32,398 bases of DNA from assembly GCA_013115135.1 (NCBI GenBank), contig JABANP010000563.1, positions 1 through 32,398 of the forward strand, in the 5' to 3' direction. The stretch is from Perkinsus olseni (lineage: Eukaryota; Perkinsozoa; Perkinsida; Perkinsidae). This document shows, one piece after another, positions 24,845-32,398 of this stretch. Under the pieces are notes generated by a model. The model had not been told where the DNA came from and did not search any database. It worked only from the letters and a program-made list of their open reading frames with translations. Both the position numbers and the translations under genes were made by a program. The first letter of the stretch is position 1; each line of letters begins with the position of its first letter.

Positions 24845-25190
24845 TCGAGGATGGGCTACTTTAGTATAAAGTGTTCGAAGGCTCTGCCACAGTGACGACC
24901 ACTACAATGGTTACACGAAGCTTTTCGAACTTTTCGCAATCGTTATCACTCCGGCAAGTGGTCTCAGAGCGTTCATAGACGCGTCGTTCTCTGTCTTCGC
25001 TTGCATGTTAGCTAGGCTGTTGTGCTATAGTAGTAGATGATGCCACAGGAAGCTTTCTTATCGTGCAGTAGTCGTGGTGTTCGCCCTGCTGGAGCTGCAC
25101 ACCAACGAACTACTACAGAATCGGCGGCCACCGTACTCATTTGTTCACAGATATTTGCGCACTCTTTCTTTCACCTCATCTTCGTCAATT

Positions 25191-27115
25191 ATGGTATTCC
25201 CTTTGGTCGGCGCTCTAATTAACGGCGCTACAGCGACATTGAACGTCGCCAGCGGTAAGTGAATTCAGCCTTCGATTTCAAACGACAGCTTCGCTTGAGT
25301 GTTTGGAAAACGGCGTTATTGTAGCATGTGTTTCATTGCCCGAGCTCGAGTAGCACTATTAAATCGTAATATGATAGAGGTACAGTCTTAGAACCGCACT
25401 GCAGCAGCAGCAGGGTCGGGGATGACAACTTATGAACTCGACAGTGGACTCGGTGGTGACACGAGCGTGTCACCTTTGATGGGATCATGCACCTCTCGAT
25501 GATCCCAGTGAAAGCGGGTCAGGATGACCCGAGTTGTATTTCAGGTACCTTCGGGGCTTGGGCTGCCCTGCATTCAGATCAACACCAAGCAGAGGTGAGC
25601 TTGGAGGGGTTAGGTTGGTCTATAACACGGGCTTTGGTAGATCGCCCAAGACATCCAGGGTCATTCAGTGAGGCTGCAGAGGAGTATGGCTTTGAGGGAG
25701 GATATAAGGGATCTGAGGAAACTCGAGGTGAGTCAACGAGGGGAGGAATGTCTATGCACTGTTGGATGTGCTAATAGCAATCTGCTATCTTCTACTGCGA
25801 CCCGAGGCGAAATAGTAGTTCTTTGAACGTACCGCATGCCTTAGTAGCAGAGTTTGACTTCGTCCACCATTGACCGCAGTTCTGCTGCTGTGATTAGGAT
25901 CTTGCGGATTCCTAACAGTGTCCCTGGTAGATGCTCATGGTCAGGTAGAAACAGTCCTCACTTCGATGACGGTAGGATCGATAATGCTAGGCTGTTGTTT
26001 CGCAGTGTGAGTGCTTGCTCCATAATCATCCTTTCATTTTGGGAGGATAGGTTCACAGAGGGCTATCCCCCTCCGGACGCTATATCCGCCTGGGCCGACA
26101 TATGGATGTTCAACATAGCCTGGAGCATCTGCCTTACTTTCCTCAGTATATGGTTGGCTAGTGTCTATCAGGTCGGTCACAGGCTGTTCCCTGGATGCTA
26201 GAGGGTGCCGACTTAAAAAGGGCCCACCCGTCATAAATTTTCGATTTGCATACTATCAAAAACGAACGCAATGCAGTCGGGATGTCTCAACTGGAGCCGT
26301 AGCGGTACCTAGGCGCCGCGACGTGTGCTATAGGGCGGCCTGCAAAGCTCGCGTTTCAGTCCTGGGGTACGCACCGCACGCCGCAGACTAGTACCCAAAC
26401 CGGTACAGTAATATTGAGCTCAGGTTTGCGTGTCGAAATTCGCCCGAGCTCTCCTTCTGGAGGAGTACAGAATTTATCTGCCCTCAGAGAACGAAATCAG
26501 GAACGCCGGTGGCCTCTCTTTATGGGACCGGTAAGGAGGGAAGGCAGCGCTGCGTCATTCAGGAAGCCCGCTCAGAGTGAAGGCATTGCAAGCCGTTCCG
26601 ATTGATGGTTCCGAAGCGGTAGGCTCCACCCCTGATACGAGAGGATGCGCCGGTGGCGATGCGGGAGGGCGAATGGTTGATACGAAAGAATTTTATGCAG
26701 AAACCCAAATTAACGTTAACGAGCACTTCAAGGAGCAGATAAACAGGTTGGCGTGTCTGGTTGTGGAAAGTGGAGAATTTGGAACTTTCGAGGTACATCC
26801 CATTGAAGGAGTTCTCTGATAAATACCTCAGAGCTGGCGGCACTGCCCTCATAGCAGCAGTCGTCTGTACGATAACTTACCCCTCAGACTTCTACGTAGA
26901 TGCTGCATTCAGGCACCCTCGGTTCCCGACTCGATACATCCGAATGGTTCCGAGCTGACGTGTGAGTGGATGCAGGGGGACTGGGAACGACATCTTAGCT
27001 TGCTTCAGATTCATGTTGTGCGTCTTCGCTGCGCCACTTCTGTTCTCGGTCACAGCAACTGCGTTTTATCATGCGCGGGAAACAGATTCAACTCGCCCGA
27101 GCTTTGGCGATTTCG
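25191..27115 (+). CDS. Multi-pass membrane protein, lineage-specific type
   Basis: Exons 25191-25254, 25545-25594, 25641-25727, 25851-26171 and 26424-26530 join in phase from the ATG at 25191. A later exon at 27009-27115 (acceptor TTGCTTCAG, donor GTAAGT) supplies another membrane helix. Order of content: a small hydrophobic N-terminus (FPLVGALINGATATLNVASG), an amphipathic helix (SVRLQRSMALREDIRDLRKLE), one helix (SACSIIILSFW), an acidic loop with GYPPPDAI, a second helix (IAWSICLTFLSIWLASVYQ), a soluble stretch (SKFARALLLEEYRIYLP) and a third helix (FMLCVFAAPLLFSVTATAF). The layout resembles an expanded uncharacterised family I associate with dinoflagellates and perkinsids, from memory only. 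Exons between 26531 and 27008 (frames containing FYAETQINVNEHFKEQINR and LSRYIPLKEFSDKYL are candidates) and the 3' end are unresolved. Confidence 0.5.
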
Positions 27116-27684
27116 GTAAGTAGGCCTAGTATCTCATGGCTCAGCATTGCTGAGTCAGCATTGCTGCGCCGTGCGAACCGTATCCACCGGGTATGTGGAT
27201 GGTGAGCGTCCCTTGCTACGGATGTGAGGACTTCCATCAAAGCCCATATCCTAGAAGCCTTGTCGAGGCGGTACTCGAGAGCTGCGCTCGCAGTGTATGC
27301 GCGGTGGCTCATTGGAATGCCATTCGTCCCGTCTTTGCCGGTTGTGCACAACCTGTGCAAGTCGTCTCAATGCTAGTAGCGCTCTGTGGCTCGTAGCACT
27401 TTCCTGTGCGTGTATGGAGGTATATACAGCATTGTGTTCTCTTGAGATTTCGAGTAAACTCCATTTTGTCCAATCAAAGCGAGTTTCAGTTACTCTGACG
27501 AAAGAGAGGTCGAAGAGGCACTTTCGATCGGCCGGAGGTCTGTTGAAAGCGCCTTTCGGTTCATGTGCGAAACGTGATCAAAAGAAAGCCAAGAAAGCTC
27601 TCTTGGTTACGAAGGAGGAAGAGAAAGTGAGGATGATAGCAATTAGTACCATCCCTCGTGTCAGTGCATCTATGAATATCACAA
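27116..27684. other. Between membrane gene and tRNA; unassigned
   Basis: May hold the last exon(s) of the upstream membrane-protein gene. A 141-codon frame on plus (27297-27722) includes a Lys-rich stretch (DQKKAKKALLVTKEEEK) but runs into the tRNA and is therefore not a complete gene as read. A minus frame (27088-27360) overlaps. Neither is convincing. Confidence 0.3.
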
Positions 27685-27757
27685 GCTCCGCTAGCTCAGT
27701 AGGCAGAGCGTGTGGCTGTTAACCACAAGGTCGATGGTTCGAACCCATCGTGGAGCG
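27685..27757 (+). tRNA. tRNA-Asn (anticodon GTT)
   Basis: A 73-nt cloverleaf. The acceptor stem GCTCCGC/GTGGAGC pairs over 7 bp with one G-T, with discriminator G at 27757. The D arm contains the A box (TAGCTCAGTAGG). The anticodon stem TGTGG/CCACA closes the 7-nt loop CTGTTAA with GTT at 27718-27720. The T arm CGATG/CATCG encloses the B box GGTTCGAACCC. It has no intron. It decodes AAC and AAT codons. Confidence 0.97.
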
Positions 27758-27762
27758 TTTTT
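27758..27762 (+). terminator. Pol III terminator of tRNA-Asn
   Basis: Five T residues begin directly after the discriminator base of the tRNA, as expected for RNA polymerase III termination. Confidence 0.8.
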
Positions 27763-28005
27763 CTCGTATTTTCTCAGGCCTCGCAGCCACCATCAGCAGG
27801 CTCTACGCGAGCCCCGTTCAGCGGTAGAACGCTCCAAGTAGCGGAGGATCTCTCGAAGTCGTCTCTGGAATCCGTTTGTGAAGCCAGAGACGGGACGGCA
27901 TATACAGCAGATCTGGCAGCAGAGAACAGTAGGCCTTAGTAGCGTTACACAGCGCTCTGACGCAGATGCGTCGTTCTCGTATGCTGTCCCTGACTTGTCT
28001 CTCAG

Positions 28006-28723
28006 ATGGAGCTCTTGTTCAGTCGACAGCCGGCAACAGCAAAAGACATGATGTGCCAGTTGACCGAGACCTTGGAGGCGTTTTTGAAGGTGCTCCTCAG
28101 CGAATGGCCGCTAGTAGAAGCTCAACAACAAGAGTGCTTACCCTGAATGGAGTGTCCTCATGTTCCTCGAATACTGCTGAACCTGCAGGCTTCCGCCAGC
28201 GTCAAGATCATCAAGTAGAGCACTGTGACAGTATCTTCGACGACGACTCAAGTGTAGTCCACCCCAGAGCGGGCTGCCTCCCTCTCGATAATTGTGCAGC
28301 ATCGGTGAGACACACTCAAGTCGCGTAATTGTTGATCTGATGGGAGTATCTCAGGTTCCACCGATGACGTCTCGGCGGAGAAACTTTGCAATGGAAGAGA
28401 ATCAATTGCAGGATTACCCGCCTGTGAGTTGACCGCCGATCCCGTTCCGTCGATGCTCATGCCAGACCATGTTCGCCAATCCTTCGGTCGCCGACGTAGA
28501 GGAGGGTCGAGTCTCGATAGCCCCTCGGGATGCGTCGTCTCTGACAGATGGGGCGTCCTGTGATGGAGAGCAGCGGGACTTGCCTTACCCCCGCCTGGTG
28601 AGGCAGACCGCTGTCGCTGCGGCAATGCGGGAGTCGTTCTGTGTTAGCAAAGCCAAGCGACGGGTGTCTCTGCTATACTGGTACCCACTGAAACTCCCTG
28701 TTCTGAAGATTCCCAGAGAGTAA
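28006..28723 (+). CDS. Hypothetical multi-exon protein
   Basis: Three exon-like segments share strand and good splice signals. 28006-28146 follows the acceptor TCTCTCAG and starts MELLFSRQPATAKDMMCQL, then continues with a helical LEAFLKVLLSEWPLVEAQQQE. 28355-28423 follows TATCTCAG, encodes 23 codons (VPPMTSRRRNF...LQDYPP) and ends at GTGAGT. 28466-28723 follows ATGCCAG and runs 85 codons to a stop, ending KLPVLKIPRE. The last two join in phase 0. The link between the first and second, across 28147-28354, is unresolved, so they may belong to different genes. No family is recognised. Confidence 0.4.
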
Positions 28724-28780
28724 CTAATTCACCCCAACCCCATTTATTTGCTCTGCGTGCTAACTTAGGTGCGGTATACT

Positions 28781-29960
28781 ATGCGCCACTTCCATAGGAT
28801 CCTCTGGATGCTCGTTATAGCGACATTCATTGCCACACTGGTAGGCTTCAGCTAACTCGTATGGGTCGGCCTCGTTGGCTTCATTCTCTCCCAGGTTCAT
28901 ATTATTCTCGAAGCGGTTAATGACTCCGAACCGGACGTCGCGAAACTCCAAACCATCCCAATAAGTTTTCCGCCATTCTTTGAGTCAGTCGCTAGTGAGG
29001 TAACACACTGAGCGATGAGGTGATAGTAGTATCTTTCAGGCGTTTTCGTGGGTGCTGATACTTTATACGTCCTATCGACCTACAGGCTGCTGCAAATAGA
29101 ATGGGATGGTGCCACGAGTGAGCCGATCATCAAAAAGGTAACGCATTATCCGTGGTGGCTCGTTCGCAGGGGTCTAGTGCTGCATCATTAGAAGCACTCC
29201 GCTCTCGCAACATCGCTCAACTTCCTGAAGTGAATTCTCTGTGATAAGAAGCAACACGCATCTGTCTTGGACTCGTAACTCTGAGATGGTGGCTGGTCTT
29301 GAAGCTCCGTCGAGGCTCTTGATCATGAGCTTGTCCTGATCAGGTTGATCAGCTCAGGAATGAGACCGCCACATTGTTCGTGAACGACGACCAGTTACAT
29401 CTCGTGCAGAAAGGAAATCGACAGATACGGCGTTCATCAAATTCGTCGAATGTATCAGAAGCTCCCATCAGTGGCACTACGTCCCTGGCCCTGATTGGCG
29501 ACCGAGCATTTCTCGCTTTGGACGCCAGCAGCCAAGTACGCGTTTATGAATTCTCGTCAGATCAAGGGGCAATGAGATTCGGGCAGCTGATGTAACGTTG
29601 TCGCCGCGCACGTTCTACCGTATTTTTCTAAGTAGGTATACCATCGGGCATCCATGTACGGTGATAGGTCTCGCCGATGCTTCAATATCGATCGATTCGC
29701 CGCGGCTGATAGTCCTGCTGGACTGTGAGACCTTGGTGCTTTGGGACATATCCTCGGGGGCAAGAGTAAAGCAGTGGAAACTTGACACACGGTAAGTTCT
29801 CGCCGTCTCCCGCGTTTATCGGAAAAGAGGACCTAGTCTGATCCATACTCTGAATGACAGGTATAAATTCACCTCAGTCGCGTTCTCGCGAGCAAACGGA
29901 GCTATCATCATCACTGGCACAGAAGAATCCACCCAGAAGGTGTTCCAACTGTCAGTATGA
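28781..29960 (+). CDS. Secreted or anchored beta-propeller (WD40-like) protein
   Basis: Exon 1 (28781-28840) encodes MRHFHRILWMLVIATFIATL, a signal peptide or anchor, and joins in phase to 28895-28999. Further exons at 29040-29137, about 29344-29591, 29636-29791 and 29861-29960 carry beta-propeller style strands: VFVGADTLYVLSTYRLLQIEW, ALIGDRAFLALDASSQVRVY, LIVLLDCETLVLWDISSGA (a clear WD-type strand D), then FTSVAFSRANGAIIITGT. The last three exons join in phase (introns 44 and 69 nt). The join between 28999 and 29040 is one base out of phase with the splice sites I chose, and the segment 29138-29343 is unresolved. The stop at 29958-29960 may instead be spliced out (GTATGA donor), in which case the gene continues towards 30350. 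A propeller domain behind a signal peptide is unusual for WD40 proteins. Confidence 0.5.
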
Positions 29961-31184
29961 TTGGCTCCCTTCATTCAAGTCTTTGCATGTTTTGTGAATC
30001 TTCGAGCAAGTTTTCAAGCGGAGCCTGTCGTGTTTCCTGATATACTTCGTTCCACCACGAGAAGCTCCCAGGTTATAGTCTGGGAGAGCTTGTCTCGGGG
30101 CGTGAAGTACCCCATTTCAGTGATCTCCCCCAGGAGACTGCTCTGGTGGCGGGTGGTCGGGGCAGCACAGTGTGTTTCGCTGTGTTAGCCGCGATCGGCT
30201 CAACGAGAGTGTACGTCCGTGAAAGTTTACGAAGCATCCTTGGGCCGGACCCTAGTGTACGAGTCATGAGTGTACCAACTCAATGTGAACGAGCTGAAAC
30301 TCTCCGCTTGAAACTGTATCGATTTTCCGGCGGGCGAGTTTCCTCTCCCTAGGGTCTTGCCTCTCCCTTGCACTATCAAGAATGGTGCCGTTCTTGTTCA
30401 CTGCCACTAAGTTGAACGAACAGAACGAATACGCGTCCGAGTCGAGCACATCCTGCCGCCGCACCGATTGAGCTCGTCTTGGCGAGGTCAGTGAGCGCAC
30501 AGCTCTACCTCCAGGAAAATTAACTGGCAACGCAAGAGGTCGCGAAAGGAAAGAAATTGTAAATCACTACGGGGCTGACAGCATAATCGTCCGTCTGTTA
30601 TGGGACTGGCTGATTGAGAACCCAACACTCCCGTTCTTCCATTCGGAATCGAATCTATTCTGTGATCATCAATGTAGGCTGAAGCCTTCAGCGTAGCTTC
30701 TTATAAGAGCAAGATAGGATGAGCGACATAAATATTACACGATTGTCACGAAGTGAATGCGACAGAGGGAAATGATCGACTCACAGTTCCATTGGAGGCT
30801 ACCCAGAAGGCGACCGCCGAAACTCACAGATTGGGCGAACTAAAATGGGCTGAGGACCTGATTTAGAATCGGGATGAACCGCGAAATAGAAGCTAAATTA
30901 CTTCTGTCCCTCCACGAGGTTGCGCAGCATCAACAATTCACTCAGCAGTTGCAACAGAACATGTACCCCGTGGGAGTGTTACAACACTCACAGGTCGGCT
31001 TCAAGCACAAGAATGGGCATAACACGGTATCATCCTGTTCGAGCCCCCAAGCTTCGTTCGAGGAGAGCAGCCCGTAGTGGACGGCGATGGAGATTAGGGC
31101 GACGTAACGCATTAAAGGAAGTGATTCACACTGCACGACTTCCCTCTTCATTTCTCGGCCCGGTGGGGTACCACACCGGTGTAG
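29961..31184. other. Unassigned; possible 3' exons
   Basis: Plus segment about 30080-30350 has an open frame with beta-rich content (TALVAGGRGSTVCFAVLAAI, STRVYVRESLRS) that could be further propeller exons of the upstream gene. On minus, 30264-30530 is open for 88 codons with an equally plausible stretch (SFCSFNLVAVNKNGTILDSA). Bases 30540-30870 show nothing. Frames at 30874-31309 are short and overlapping. Confidence 0.3.
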
Positions 31185-31380
31185 TCCAACTGGGGCAGTG
31201 TCAATTCGGACAGTGGTCAATTCGTACACTTCCCAACTGGGACAGGGGCAAGTCGGACACTCGTGTCAAGGTGGTGCCAACTCGGGCACCTCAACTCAGT
31301 ACCAACTGAGACATTACCGATAGAGACACCACGAAACGCTCATTCGGACAGTACCAACTCGGACACTTACCTGCCCGGCC

Positions 31381-31427
31381 ATATGAGCTTGATTTTCGCG
31401 AACCGTTCGCGAAAATCAAGCTCATAT
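31381..31427. repeat. 47-bp perfect palindrome
   Basis: Two 23-base arms (left arm begins ATATGAGCTTG and ends TTCGCGAAC) are exact reverse complements around a single central C at 31404. It directly follows the left arm of the inverted-repeat element. In DNA it could extrude as a cruciform, and in RNA it would form an almost loopless hairpin. Confidence 0.95.
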
Positions 31428-31483
31428 AATACTGCGCTCCGCGCGCACGTCGACACCACTGGTTCGGATATGGCCTCCGGGAT

Positions 31484-31554
31484 ATCCCTGGCGGGGATCG
31501 AACCTGGATCGCCAAGGCGTTAGCCCAGTGTCTTAACCGCTAGACCTATACGAC
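31484..31554 (-). tRNA. tRNA-like sequence, probably a degenerate tRNA-Val(AAC)
   Basis: Read on minus, the sequence has a D arm (GTCT/AGAC), an anticodon arm CTGGG/CTTGG with three wobble pairs closing the loop CTAACGC (AAC at positions 34-36), and an internal B box GGTTCGATCCC. The acceptor stem does not pair (several mismatches) and the T stem has two mismatches, so a functional tRNA is unlikely. A tRNA pseudogene or the tRNA-derived head of a SINE fits better. Confidence 0.35.
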
Positions 31555-32398
31555 ATAGTTCGTTATAGAATAGTACCTTTACGAATTTGTCGCGAGTTTT
31601 GGGCCCTTAGCTCCCGAGGTCCCTTGCTGTCACGCGCCACAATAATCTTTTTTCAACGAACTTATGTTGGGTCGGTCTCGAAACTACCTCTATTTGCCCC
31701 TCACGTGTGGTGTCTATCACATAATGACCATAACGTCGGTGGCCTTACTGAGTTTGGCCAGCGCTTCGCTAGAATAAAAGCCTGGGACGCGCGTCGTCAG
31801 CCAACCCAGACCCGCAACTTGCAGGCCGCAAACTACATCGGAGAGGGCTAGTGCGGCTACGTTTCCGGCGGAAACTTTCCGCAGTATGGTGGGACATCCT
31901 GGGATGAAGCGCCAGTCCGTCTGAAGGAAGTCGAGTATATCCAATACTAAAGGGCCTGCAGTGCCACGCTCGCACGTTCCAGGCCATCCAAAAAGTACGG
32001 TGATGCGAATTCTGGCAGTAATTCTGATTGCCTAGTAATCAATTTTCAACCTATGCCCTTACATGTGAAGCTGCATGTGCCCGGAGCTTTTTTAACCTAT
32101 TCCTTACAATTCGAATACTGCTTCTCTTACGGTGTGTGTCTTCTTCTGGTTCGGTTGAGTTTCTCCCTTCTCAAGGAATATGCATTGAGTTACTGGGTGC
32201 AAAGCAACCGTCTCAGTTGGCACTGTACGAGTTGTAGTGGCGAGCGAAGTGTCACTGTCCCAAGTGGTCCTGTCTGAATTGGTCCAGGTTGCCCAGCCGT
32301 TTTTGTCCGACCTGCCACTGACTCAGTTGGCAGTGTCCGAATCTGTGCTGTACGGGTTGATACCTTGTACGAGTTGACCACTGTCCGAATTGGCACTG

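Larger units (their letters stand above)
31185..32398. mobile_element. Inverted-repeat element with degenerate-repeat arms
   Basis: The left arm (31185-31375) is built of degenerate short units of the type CAACTCGGACACT. The right arm (32215 to the window end) is built of the reverse complement (AGTGTCCGAATTGG). For example, 31201-31220 and 32374-32393 are reverse complements at 19 of 20 bases. The roughly 840-bp middle contains a 47-bp palindrome and a tRNA-like sequence and no recognisable protein. This resembles a foldback-type element like the one at 1101-1774, though the units are different. The right end may lie beyond the window. Confidence 0.55.

Noticed and set aside
27297..27722. 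141-codon plus frame ending inside the tRNA-Asn gene
   Set aside because: The frame reads through the 5' half of the tRNA, has no recognisable domain and lacks splice support.

Overview
The window looks like nuclear DNA of a protist. Supporting points are a canonical-length histone H4, a nuclear-type tRNA-Asn with a Pol III terminator, and several genes that only make sense after removing very short GT-AG introns (about 41-70 nt, a few longer) read with the standard code. An alveolate of the perkinsid/dinoflagellate group is my best guess: H4 substitutions, GPI-type mucin-like surface protein, a membrane protein of a style I associate with that group. This is inference, not proof. Exon structures were assembled by hand from splice signals, reading phase and recognised protein families.

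Left part (1-13770). A block of about 5.1 kb occurs twice in direct orientation (1-5119 and 8777-13770). Each copy carries a minus-strand, eight-exon TTC38-like (tetratricopeptide repeat 38 family) gene and a foldback element with inverted terminal arms. Between the copies lie two divergent genes: a minus-strand protein with three Cys-rich modules (5243-5728) and a plus-strand mucin-like, probably GPI-anchored protein (6232-8768). The mucin has sixteen 99-bp repeats interrupted by two single-C insertions. The second block starts directly after the mucin stop codon, and the first block starts at base 1, so the window may enter a tandem array.

Middle (13771-25190). A three-exon secreted protein of unknown function (14483-15445) is followed by an eight-exon ALKBH8-type tRNA-modification enzyme (RRM-like region plus AlkB dioxygenase, 16036-19071) and an intronless histone H4 (19169-19480), all on plus. 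A five-exon methionine sulfoxide reductase B (21863-23622) follows, with a fragment of H4 and an internal duplication inside its largest intron. Smaller candidates on minus are a secreted peptide, a RING-like zinc protein and a two-exon unknown.

Right part (25191-32398). A multi-exon multi-pass membrane protein, tRNA-Asn(GTT), a multi-exon unknown, and a secreted or membrane-tethered beta-propeller-like protein, all plus strand. The end of the window holds an inverted-repeat element with arms made of degenerate short repeats, enclosing a 47-bp perfect palindrome and a tRNA-like sequence.

There is no operon logic. The genes are a mixture of housekeeping RNA/protein repair functions (ALKBH8, MsrB, H4, tRNA) and likely lineage-specific surface or secreted proteins, set beside an actively rearranging segmental duplication.
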